Shown in pieces: positions 53,029 through 61,464 of a DNA stretch of 64,000 bases (position 1 is the first letter of the stretch; every line of letters starts with the position of its first letter). A program made the position numbers and the translations under genes. Source of the DNA: CBDCVN01 sp965223045 (GTDB taxonomy: Bacteria; Deinococcota; Deinococci; Deinococcales; Trueperaceae); contig CBDCVN010000013.1 of the NCBI GenBank assembly GCA_965223045.1, positions 3,100,001 through 3,164,000 on the forward strand, written 5' to 3'. Under the pieces are notes generated by a model. That model saw nothing but the letters and a program-made list of their open reading frames with translations, did no database searches and was not told the origin of the DNA.

Positions 53029-54627
53029 CTAATGGCTTGGTTTAATTTCTACTAAAGAACCCTTAAAGATTTCACCATTGGTACCACGCACGTCAGCAAT
53101 AAAGATTAGTTCACCATTCTTGCCAAATTCTATGCGATAGTAGCCAAAATTAAACTTACCAGACAATCCAAACATAGGTTTAGGGTTTAAAGTGGGATCA
53201 AATTTGAACTTTGCTGGTATAAACATAATTGCTGGTGTTGCCATAATGGCATTAATAGGACCAGTGATAAATTCATATATTACTAAGTTATCACCATCTT
53301 CATCAGCATCAAATTCATAACGAATGCTTTGGGCAAAATGTACATCCATAGCTAAAAATATGATGTTGTCAACGTTGTTTTCGTCTAAGAAGCTCATTAA
53401 ATTCATAAGCTCACGTTCAAAACCAGTCTTAGCTGAAAAGTCTTTACTGATACCATTAGCCCAGCTATCACGGCCAAATTCACTAGCTGCTGAACCTGTT
53501 GGTATGGAAAGTGGTACATCAGAACTGATTATTTTCCAAGTGGCTTTGGAATTGACTAGGCCATTTTTAAGCCACTCGAGCTGCTCACTACCAAGAAGAG
53601 TCTTGGCGTTTTCCTTAGTATCTTCTAGATCATTACGACTGCGATAAGAACGAGCATCTATTATAAATAAGTCCATAGCGCTACCTCGATTAAATTGACG
53701 GTAAATACGATTAGGCTCTTCTTTATTAGGAGCAATAGGGGAATAGTGAAAAAAAGCATCGCGTCCAGCAATTACTAAGTTGGTAAAACCTTCTCTCTCT
53801 TTATTATTTTTATTCCAATAATCCCAAGAAGCACCAAAATCATTTATTACTTCATGATCATCCCATTGCGAGTACATAGGCACTTTGCTGAGGAAATTTC
53901 TATAGTTTTTGTCGCCAAAATTATAGCGGTAATGCCCCCAATACACCTCTCGCAAACTTTCTAAGTCTGTCCAATCAACATCCTCACTAGAAACATTCGG
54001 AAAATCCCCCTCTATATTTTCCCATTTACCTCTTGGGGTAAAAAGAATTCTATCTTGTGACCAGTCAATATTAGGAGTAATAGGACAATCACTATCAGCA
54101 TAAATCATGTCACCGTTTCCAACAGCAAAATCAGGCTTAAGTTCATTTATAGCAGCTATAATAGGATATCCCCCATTTACATGGCGGCAAAATTGCTGAC
54201 CAGCTATGTCACCTAATAGTATAAAGCTTACTGATCCTTTTTGATTGGCTGCTAGGGCAGTTTTAAATGAACCTTGAACACTTTCTGAGGAGTCAGCACC
54301 ATTGATAAAAGTTACTTGGTAGTAGTAGATAGTATCAGCTTCTAAGTTTTCTAACAGCACCTTAGCAGTGAAGTCTGTTTCAGCAACAGCTTCGCTTTCA
54401 ACAATGCTGCTATCTTCTAATTCAACATTAACAGAGTAAACGACTTGCATAGTAGCAGGAGCACTAGCACGTGACCACACTACCGCAGAGTTGCTAGTAA
54501 CATCACCACTCATTACACCACTAGTTACCGTTAAATCACCACTGATGCTTGTTCCACCTTGACTAAAACTCCACACTCCAGCAATTGAATTGACCACAAT
54601 TAACAAGAACAACCTTATGTATTGCAT
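53029..54627 (-). CDS. PhoD-like alkaline phosphatase
   Basis: 532 residues from the ATG at 54627 (AAAGG 6 nt upstream; a GTG two codons earlier rejected). Signal peptide about 1-22 (LFLLIVVNSIAGVWS). An N-terminal Fn3-like domain (about 35-130, YYYQVTFINGADSSES) is followed by the PhoD metallophosphoesterase: FILLGDIAGQQFC, VGNGDMIYADSD, YSQWDDHEVINDFGASW, DLFIIDARSYRSR and FLAMDVHFAQSIRYEF, which supply the metal ligands. It probably releases phosphate from phosphodiesters or monoesters outside the cytoplasm. Alone, not next to phosphate transport genes. Confidence 0.87.
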   Translation of the reverse strand: MQYIRLFLLIVVNSIAGVWSFSQGGTSISGDLTVTSGVMSGDVTSNSAVVWSRASAPATMQVVYSVNVELEDSSIVESEAVAETDFTAKVLLENLEADTIYYYQVTFINGADSSESVQGSFKTALAANQKGSVSFILLGDIAGQQFCRHVNGGYPIIAAINELKPDFAVGNGDMIYADSDCPITPNIDWSQDRILFTPRGKWENIEGDFPNVSSEDVDWTDLESLREVYWGHYRYNFGDKNYRNFLSKVPMYSQWDDHEVINDFGASWDYWNKNNKEREGFTNLVIAGRDAFFHYSPIAPNKEEPNRIYRQFNRGSAMDLFIIDARSYRSRNDLEDTKENAKTLLGSEQLEWLKNGLVNSKATWKIISSDVPLSIPTGSAASEFGRDSWANGISKDFSAKTGFERELMNLMSFLDENNVDNIIFLAMDVHFAQSIRYEFDADEDGDNLVIYEFITGPINAIMATPAIMFIPAKFKFDPTLNPKPMFGLSGKFNFGYYRIEFGKNGELIFIADVRGTNGEIFKGSLVEIKPSH

Positions 54628-54791
54628 AAACACCTTTCAATTCACTTAGGCCTGCTTTTTCTCTAGCTTGTGCTGTTGCATAGGACTGCGTTGTGAAGTG
54701 GCTACCAATCTTATCGAACTTAATATTAATTCCCTCTAGGATTTCCTGATCAAGGTCACAACTTGCTCCCCAACTTTTTAGAGATTTTTAT

Positions 54792-55510
54792 TCACTCATT
54801 TTCAATAGCCTCCTTTTCTAGAGTGCTAAAAGCATCCTCTATAGCAGAAGTAACTGAGGAAAAAGAAGGATCGCTATTACCATTAGCATCTTCTACCCGT
54901 TCACCATTTACAAATACTGATGGTGTGGAAGTGACCCCATTCTCCTCGCCTATAGCTCGATCACTATTTACACTATCAATGAAACTTTCTTTTTCTATGC
55001 AGGCTACAAGCTTTTTATAATTAATCATATTAATAGACTTTGCTACAAATTTTGCTAGATTCTGGGCAGTATAATCAATTTGCCTTTGAGAACGCATCAA
55101 TAAAGTTTTAAAGTCCCAAAAAGCATCATTATTCTGTTCATAAACACACTCTCCAGCCAATGCTACTAACATAGAGGGAGGACCAAAGGCTCCTAAAGGA
55201 AAGTTAAAAAAGAAAAGGCAACCTCTTCATTATATTTATATGTTTGTATCAGTTGTGGTTGGATATCTTCTGTAAATACAGCACAATGAGGACACATGAA
55301 GTCTTGAAAAAATGCTATTTTTACTGAAGCTTGTGGGTTACCCCAAACAGGTTGATTCTTATAATCGGTTTCAGAAATTGTAACTTCTTCAGCATGTATT
55401 GGTATCGGACTATTTCTAAATATATCTGACCAAAGACCAGCACTCTGTCCAACAGTGGTCATAATAAAGGAAGATCCTATGGTAATTACTAAATTTAAAA
55501 AAATTTTCAA
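54792..55510 (-). pseudogene. DsbA-like thiol-disulfide oxidoreductase, split by a frameshift
   Basis: The first part (55193-55510, TTG start with AGGAG) has a signal peptide, then IAFFQDFMCPHCAVFTEDI with the CPHC active site. The second part (54792 to about 55200) continues as NFPLGAFGPPSMLVALAGE, CVYEQNNDAFWDFKTLL and GVTSTPSVFVNGERVEDANG, with the cis-Pro loop. Reading is restored by adding one T to the T6 run near 55208. So it is a single-base deletion from an intact periplasmic thioredoxin-fold protein of about 235 residues. Options: recent inactivation, slippage at the T-run, or an assembly error. Confidence 0.75.
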
Positions 55511-55741
55511 AGTCTCTTCTCCTGAAAGTCTAACTTATTCAGCGGTGCGACATAGCTAGCGTCCATTAGAATGATTTGTTATGTACACCCATACTCATTA
55601 ACATTTTTGTAAAACCGCCAGCAGACTAGCTATTAGAAATCCATAATGAGCCATTTTGATTTTACCACTTTTCCAGCTGCGGTAAGCTCTAATATTCAAA
55701 ACTCTTAGCCACATTTTAAGGCATGTACAACAAACAAGACC

Positions 55742-57751
55742 TTAGCGCTTCCTACCCGGAATATCAACAATATTTAACTCCTTACCTCCTAATTTGGCCT
55801 CGAGCTCCCGAATATGATCACGAATAGCAGAAGCCTTTTCAAACTCCAGAGCCTCACTAGCTTGCCACATTTCAATTTCAAGCTGGGCAACTTCTTGTTG
55901 TAGGTCATCTTGGGCAATTTCACGCTCCCAAGGTGCTAGTTTCTCAACATTGGCACTATCTTCATCACCACGGATAACATCATAAATGCGCTTCTGCACA
56001 CTTTCTGGAGTAATATTATTGTCTTCATTATAAGCTAATTGCTTCTCACGGCGGCGATTGGTTTCATCAATAGCAGCTTGCATAGCTTCACTAATAGTAT
56101 CAGCATATAAAAACACTTCACCATTAACATTGCGAGCAGCACGACCAATAGTTTGAATGAGGCTCCGCTCACTCCTTAAGAAACCTGTTTTATCTGCATC
56201 CAAAATAGCTACTAAAGAAACTTCTGGTAAATCTAAGCCCTCGCGTAAGAGGTTAATACCTACTAAAACATCAAAGTGCCCTAATCTTAGATCACGGATT
56301 ATAATTTGGCGCTCAACTGCATCAATGCCACTGTGCATATAACGTACCCGAAGAGCCTTTTCTGCAAAGTATTCGGTAAGGTCTTCAGACATTTTCTTAG
56401 TGAGGGTAGTAACAAGAACCCGCTCTTTATTTTTGGCACGCTCTCTAATGGCAAAAACCAAGTCATCAATCTGTCCAAGGCTAGGCTTCACTGTTACTTT
56501 AGGATCAACTAAACCAGTAGGCCGAATAACTAGCTCTACAATATTGTCACTCATTTCTCTTTCAGTAACATTAGGAGTAGCAGAAACATAGACAACCTGA
56601 CCTACTTTTGCTATAAATTCCTCTTGTTTTAAAGGGCGATTATCAAGTGCAGCAGGCAAACGAAAACCATAATCTACTAGGGTCTGTTTACGTGACCTAT
56701 CACCATTATACATGCCCCTGATTTGTGGTAGCATCACATGAGATTCATCTAGAAAAGTAATAAAGTCATCAGAAAAGTAATCTAGTAAGGTATAAGGTTG
56801 CTCTCCAACTTGGCGACCATCAAGATAGCGTGAATAGTTCTCGACACCTGAACAATAGCCCATGGTTTTAAGCATCTCGAGATCATAAAAAGTACGCTCT
56901 TTCAAACGTTGCTGCTCTAAGTGCTTGCCTAGCTTTTCAAAGTACTTAAGGCGTTCTTTCAAATCCTGTTCTATTAACTTAATAGCAGGCTCAAGCTGGT
57001 CAGAAGTTGTCACATAGTGCTTAGCTGGGAAAATGGTGGTTGAGTTTAGCTCGAGCAAACGATCACCAGTCAAATGATCAGTAATAGCAAGTTGCTCAAT
57101 CTCATCACCCCACATTTCAATCCTTACAGGATTCTCGTCGTAAGCAGGCCATATTTCTATGGTGTCACCCTTAACTCGAAAACGCCCAGCAGATATTTCA
57201 ACATCATTGCGTTCGTACTGCTGCATCACCAACTGTCTTAAAATGTCATCACGGTTTATTGTTTGGCCCTTTTGCAAAATCATATTGAGTTGCTGGTAAG
57301 CTTCAGGTGCACCAAGTCCATATATAGCACTTACCGAGGCCACTACAATAACATCATTGCGAGTTAGTAAACTGCGCGTAGTAGAGTGGCGCAATCTCTC
57401 AAGCTCCATGTTAATGGCTGCATCTTTTTCTATAAAGAGGTCTCGAGCCGGTACATAAGCTTCGGGCTGATAGTAATCATAATAAGAAATGAAGAACTCC
57501 ACCGCTGCATCAGGGAAAAGCTCTCTAAACTCTGCTGCTAATTGAGCAGTTAAAATTTTATTGGGCGCTAAAATAAGAGCAGGCCTTTGGGCAGCCTCAA
57601 TAATTTTAGACATCACATAGGTTTTACCTGTACCTGTTGCACCTAACAGTGTCTGAAAGCGCAATCCATCGTTTAAGCCCTCAAGGACCGCTTCAATTGC
57701 TTGGGGTTGGTCACCTTTGGGAGTAAAAGGTGATTTGACTTCAAGTGGCAT
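55742..57751 (-). CDS. uvrB: UvrABC system protein B
   Basis: Damage-verifying helicase-like subunit of nucleotide excision repair. 669 residues from the ATG at 57751, which gives the family start MPLEVKSPFTPKGDQPQAI; a GTG 17 codons upstream was rejected. Walker A GATGTGKT (37-44), the beta-hairpin YYDYYQPEAYVPARDLFIEK, DESH box FLDESHVMLPQ, the helicase motif GRAARNVNGEVFLYAD and a C-terminal UVR motif (ASEALEFEKASAIRDHIREL). Intact. TACAAT is exactly 6 nt before the ATG and no ribosome site exists, pointing to a leaderless mRNA. Confidence 0.95.
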   Translation of the reverse strand: MPLEVKSPFTPKGDQPQAIEAVLEGLNDGLRFQTLLGATGTGKTYVMSKIIEAAQRPALILAPNKILTAQLAAEFRELFPDAAVEFFISYYDYYQPEAYVPARDLFIEKDAAINMELERLRHSTTRSLLTRNDVIVVASVSAIYGLGAPEAYQQLNMILQKGQTINRDDILRQLVMQQYERNDVEISAGRFRVKGDTIEIWPAYDENPVRIEMWGDEIEQLAITDHLTGDRLLELNSTTIFPAKHYVTTSDQLEPAIKLIEQDLKERLKYFEKLGKHLEQQRLKERTFYDLEMLKTMGYCSGVENYSRYLDGRQVGEQPYTLLDYFSDDFITFLDESHVMLPQIRGMYNGDRSRKQTLVDYGFRLPAALDNRPLKQEEFIAKVGQVVYVSATPNVTEREMSDNIVELVIRPTGLVDPKVTVKPSLGQIDDLVFAIRERAKNKERVLVTTLTKKMSEDLTEYFAEKALRVRYMHSGIDAVERQIIIRDLRLGHFDVLVGINLLREGLDLPEVSLVAILDADKTGFLRSERSLIQTIGRAARNVNGEVFLYADTISEAMQAAIDETNRRREKQLAYNEDNNITPESVQKRIYDVIRGDEDSANVEKLAPWEREIAQDDLQQEVAQLEIEMWQASEALEFEKASAIRDHIRELEAKLGGKELNIVDIPGRKR

Positions 57752-57757
57752 GAAAAT

Positions 57758-57763
57758 ATTGTA
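57758..57763 (-). promoter_or_regulatory. -10 box of a leaderless uvrB promoter
   Basis: TACAAT on the minus strand followed by 6 nt (ATTTTC) and the uvrB ATG. No ribosome site and no clear -35 box. The remaining spacer to 57942 holds an AT-rich near-palindrome centred on GCGC near 57861. Confidence 0.6.
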
Positions 57764-57942
57764 CCCTAAATATAAATTATTTAAGGTATGCTGATAATTC
57801 ACTCAAGGAACAGGCATGCCTATCCACATCACCACTTCTAGAATAGGGTTCTTAGAGATTTTGCGCAAAAATCTATTCCTAAGAGGTATTTTCAATCTGG
57901 AAAAAGACTTTCCTGACACACTATAAGAAAGGTAAATTCTTT

Positions 57943-58213
57943 TTATGTTAGCTTAAAAGACTCCAAAACTTTAATCAGCACAGGTAGAAGCTGGTCGTAG
58001 GTAGTAGCTCCACAACTATAAGTAACAGTATAAAGTCCGTTTTTGTTTTTCATGGCGTTAATATAGATTACGTAGTTTTCTTGCCGAAAATCACTATAAC
58101 CTTGAGCAGTGATAGCATGTAAAACCATATTTTTGACTTTTAAAAGAGCGCATATTTTGTGCATAAGATAGTGATGCAAAGATGATAATGATAGTAATTA
58201 TAATTTTGCTCAT
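57943..58213 (-). pseudogene. Decayed small secreted protein
   Basis: An ATG at 58213 opens a good signal peptide (MSKIIITIIIIFASLSYAQ) followed by NMRSFKSQKYGF, then a stop. A second frame picks up at the same place and continues as HAITAQGYSDFRQENYVIY, then NGLYTVTYSCGATTYDQLLP and a tail ending ESFKLT. The two parts together look like one short exported protein broken by a frameshift near 58125. Family not recognised. It lies 9 bp downstream of the S55 peptidase gene. Confidence 0.5.
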
Positions 58214-58222
58214 AGTGCTATT

Positions 58223-59977
58223 TTAACCCCCTCTAGCATCATTCACTTCATCAATTTCTTTTTCTAAAGGCTCTTTATCTTTTTTTGGTCTAGTTTCATC
58301 TTTATCCCCATCTTCATCTTCATCCTCTTTATCCTCACCATCTTCTCTCTCTAAAATATCTACTGTAAGATCCTCTGAACCCATAATAAGATAAGGGAAA
58401 CTCTCTCGAGCTAAACGCTCATCATCATCATCAACCTTTCCCTCTACTACCAATTCACTAGCTTGCACCTGCTCACGTAAAGCTACTAGAAGCTCCGTGA
58501 AACTTAAAACTTTCTCAATATCTTCATCCTCTTCCTCAGGAGGGTCAGGATCAGGCTCTAAACCACCTCGAAAAGTTAAATCAAAAGACCCTGTCACACC
58601 TTCAGGTAAAGGTACTAGCATAGTAATTACCTCGGGGTCTTCTCTATAACGTTGCAAGCGTACATAGGTAGTAAGAGTGTCCCCCTCATAAAGTTCTTGC
58701 TCTTTATCAGCAACTACCTCGACAACCTCAGCAAAGCGTTCTTTGGGTTCAAACTTTAAACTAATATTAACCTCAGTAACTTCAGGATCTTCAAAAATAT
58801 TATCTGCTAGTATATCCAGCGGAGCAGCAATAAGCTCACTAGCAATACTTGATACATCATTGGGATGGCTAACTTGCTCGAGTACTCTAAGCGTTTGCCC
58901 TTCTCGCACACCAATTTCCCAAGCTATGTCAACAGTGCCCTTGCTACGCTGGGCTAAGAGTTCATCTAAAATCAATAAACTGCCTACTTGTACAAGAGCT
59001 GCGTAAAAACGCTCGTCATTACTTACCTCAAAATGCTTTTTAACTGTTTTATCCCCAGAAGAAATGTTTAAGTTTATAGGAATAAATCTAGGGGTTGTAT
59101 TTAAAATTCCTGCTATAGTGTAGTCGTTATCTTGAGTTACCGTTCCTAAAATTCGCTGGCCATTATTGCTAAGTTTAAAAGGGGTCACATCACTAGGAAC
59201 TATATGAGTAACAAAAGCTGGTGAGAGCACAAAAGATGCTGTGCCCCGTCCCACTAAAGGGTGCCCAAAAGCCCAAAATTTGTTTCCTTCAATAAGGGTT
59301 AGTGTTCCTACTGCTGCTAGAGTTACATCTCCACGAAGTAGTTGTACGCTAACAGGGCTACCCGGTTGTAAAAAGAAATTATCTTCATTAACTTTGCCCA
59401 TAGAGGTACTCTGTACTGGCATAAGCTTAAAAGAGCTTCCTTCAAAAAGCTTCGATAAAATATTAACAGTACGCTCACTACCCCCAGAAAGCAAAAGTGG
59501 CGTGGCTACTGGTTGAGGTTTGTCTAAATTGGGAAAATATTCAGCACCAAAAGCAGGTACTTTTTTTAAAGGGGCAGAACCTTTCATAACCTCTATAGGT
59601 GTAACTAAAGCTAAAGAATGATCACTATTGGGAAAGGTATAACCAATAGCCCCCAAAAGATAAGGCTCGTTTTCTAGGTTAATATATACAGGACTACCAC
59701 TCATCCCTGCAGCCACTCCCCCCGCTTTGTCAATAAAATCACCTTGGGCACGAATAAGTATTAAAGGAGCACCTGTAAGAAGATCATACTGGAGCGCAAG
59801 CACAGTAACAGGAAAATTTACTAATTCATTACCTTCTGCTGCAGTAATGGCAAAACCTTCTTGTCCCTTGGCAAGTGACTCCAAAGGATAGCTAGGAGTT
59901 TGAGCCCAAGCTATATTTATAGCGAAAAGACAAAAAACAACACATATATACTTTATTAAATTAAAATTACTTATCAC
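58223..59977 (-). CDS. SpoIVB-like S55 serine peptidase-family protein
   Basis: 584 residues. Signal peptide about 1-25 (ICVVFCLFAINIAWA). Residues about 30-330 follow the SpoIVB/S55 peptidase domain: LAKGQEGFAITAAEGNEL, GGVAAGMSGSPVYINLEN with the catalytic Ser of the GMSGSP motif (about 91-96), LVTPIEVMKG, and NKFWAFGHPLVGRG. The C-terminal 80 residues are a highly acidic tail (EEEDEDIEKVL; later EDEDEDGDKDET and on), probably disordered. Non-sporulating bacteria also carry this family, thought to act in the envelope. Start is GTG; TAGAAT lies 8 nt upstream and no ribosome site is seen. Confidence 0.78.
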   Translation of the reverse strand: MISNFNLIKYICVVFCLFAINIAWAQTPSYPLESLAKGQEGFAITAAEGNELVNFPVTVLALQYDLLTGAPLILIRAQGDFIDKAGGVAAGMSGSPVYINLENEPYLLGAIGYTFPNSDHSLALVTPIEVMKGSAPLKKVPAFGAEYFPNLDKPQPVATPLLLSGGSERTVNILSKLFEGSSFKLMPVQSTSMGKVNEDNFFLQPGSPVSVQLLRGDVTLAAVGTLTLIEGNKFWAFGHPLVGRGTASFVLSPAFVTHIVPSDVTPFKLSNNGQRILGTVTQDNDYTIAGILNTTPRFIPINLNISSGDKTVKKHFEVSNDERFYAALVQVGSLLILDELLAQRSKGTVDIAWEIGVREGQTLRVLEQVSHPNDVSSIASELIAAPLDILADNIFEDPEVTEVNISLKFEPKERFAEVVEVVADKEQELYEGDTLTTYVRLQRYREDPEVITMLVPLPEGVTGSFDLTFRGGLEPDPDPPEEEDEDIEKVLSFTELLVALREQVQASELVVEGKVDDDDERLARESFPYLIMGSEDLTVDILEREDGEDKEDEDEDGDKDETRPKKDKEPLEKEIDEVNDARGG

Positions 59978-60084
59978 AAAGAATTATTCTAATAAAAAAA
60001 GATGAATACTTTGCTAAATAGGCAATCAATGTTTTCTTGAACTAACTCTAAATTTTTTCATCTCAGTTGTACCCACATTCACCC

Positions 60085-60103
60085 GCACACCTTGCAGGTG
60101 TGC
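60085..60103. other. Perfect hairpin between mreB and the S55 gene
   Basis: GCACACCT, a TGC loop and AGGTGTGC form an 8-bp GC-rich stem. It lies about 130 bp after the mreB stop. Neither side has a T-tract, so it may be a processing or weak termination site. The rest of the 254-bp spacer, with a 68-codon TTG frame overlapping mreB, is not considered coding. Confidence 0.5.
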
Positions 60104-60231
60104 CATATTATGTAATATTTTTAATTCTGCCATTATTACTGTCAGCACAGTTAATGCACGTAGAAATGCAAAGTTTTACGTCTCTACCACAGTTAATCAT
60201 ACTCTTGGTTTTATTCATCGCCTATTTTCAA

Positions 60232-61269
60232 CTACCAACGTTGATTCCTGTCAGTGACAAGAGCATCTTGTAAAACTTTGATCATATCAAGGGCCTTACC
60301 TGTGCCTTCGACCACACAGTCTACAGCATTTTCAGCTATAGCAACAGGTATGCCAGTTGCTTGTCTCAAAAGTTCATCAAGATTTCTTAAAAGTGATCCA
60401 CCGCCTGTCATAATAATGCCTCGATCAATAATATCAGCTATGAGTTCGGGTGGGGAATCCTCTAAAACACGGCGCACACCATCAGCAATTTTCTGAACAG
60501 GTTCTTTTAATGCTTCGACCGTATCCTCTGTACTCACAGTAATAGTTTTAGGTAAACCATTTATTAAATCACGACCACGTACTTCTATTTGGTGTACTTC
60601 ATCAGGCTGCTTGATAAGTGTTGCGCCTACTTTTACTTTTATCTCCTCAGCAGTACGCTCACCAATTAATAGGTTTTCCTTTTGGCGTATATAACGAACT
60701 ATAGATTCATCAAATTCATTACCAGCAATGCGCAAAGATTCAGAAACTACAATTCCCCCCAAGCTAATAATGGCAATATCTGTAGTACCCCCACCAACAT
60801 CTACAATCATAGAACCTGTAGGTTCAGCGATATTCACACCTACACCAATTGCTGCAGCTAAAGGCTCTTCTATAAGAAAGGCCTTACCTGCACCAACTTC
60901 ACGAGTGGCTTGCAACACTGCACGGCGCTCAACTTCAGTTACTCCAGAAGGCACACAAACCATAATGTGTGGTTTGAAAAATCTTCCCATACCTGTAACC
61001 ACTTTGCGCACAAAGGCTTTAAGCATCTTTTCAGTTAAATTATAATCAGCTATTACTCCATCACGCATGGGGCGAACCGCTACAATAGTACCGGGAGTGC
61101 GTCCAAGCATATGATAAGCTGCATTACCTACTGCTTTAACTTCACTTGTTTGGCGACTCATCGCTATCACCGAAGGCTCACATAACATAATTCCCTTACC
61201 TTTGACATAGATAAGAACAGTAGCAGTCCCTAAATCAACACCTATTTCTTGTTGCCAAGGTTTCAACAC
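60232..61269 (-). CDS. mreB: Rod shape-determining protein MreB
   Basis: Bacterial actin that guides lateral cell-wall synthesis under the inner membrane. 345 residues. The actin-fold motifs are visible: phosphate 1 EIGVDLGTATVLIYVKGKGI, phosphate 2 SMIVDVGGGTTDIAIISLGG, adenosine loop IIMTGGGSLLRNLDELL, and the MreB blocks VIADYNLTEKMLK and CVPSGVTEVERRA. The start is GTG 8 nt after AGGAG. No mreC, mreD, pbp2 or rodA gene follows, so it stands alone, next to the S55 peptidase gene. A rod-shaped cell is likely. Confidence 0.93.
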   Translation of the reverse strand: MLKPWQQEIGVDLGTATVLIYVKGKGIMLCEPSVIAMSRQTSEVKAVGNAAYHMLGRTPGTIVAVRPMRDGVIADYNLTEKMLKAFVRKVVTGMGRFFKPHIMVCVPSGVTEVERRAVLQATREVGAGKAFLIEEPLAAAIGVGVNIAEPTGSMIVDVGGGTTDIAIISLGGIVVSESLRIAGNEFDESIVRYIRQKENLLIGERTAEEIKVKVGATLIKQPDEVHQIEVRGRDLINGLPKTITVSTEDTVEALKEPVQKIADGVRRVLEDSPPELIADIIDRGIIMTGGGSLLRNLDELLRQATGIPVAIAENAVDCVVEGTGKALDMIKVLQDALVTDRNQRW

Positions 61270-61464
61270 AGCTTCATCTCCTGCTAGGCCTATTACAAAT
61301 AAATACTTTCATTTATATATGCTAAGGCTAAAAGATCAAATAATGATGAGCACAATAATAAATATAATAGTAACTCATTGGGTATTTATTGCACAAAAAA
61401 TTATAAAGCCCCTTGATGGAGCGTTTAGAGGCAAAAACATGCTAGTGACAATACTAATCATAGC

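Noticed and set aside
60067..60273. 68-codon + strand frame with hydrophobic content between mreB and the S55 gene
   Set aside because: TTG start, no ribosome site, and it overlaps the 3' end of mreB on the opposite strand.
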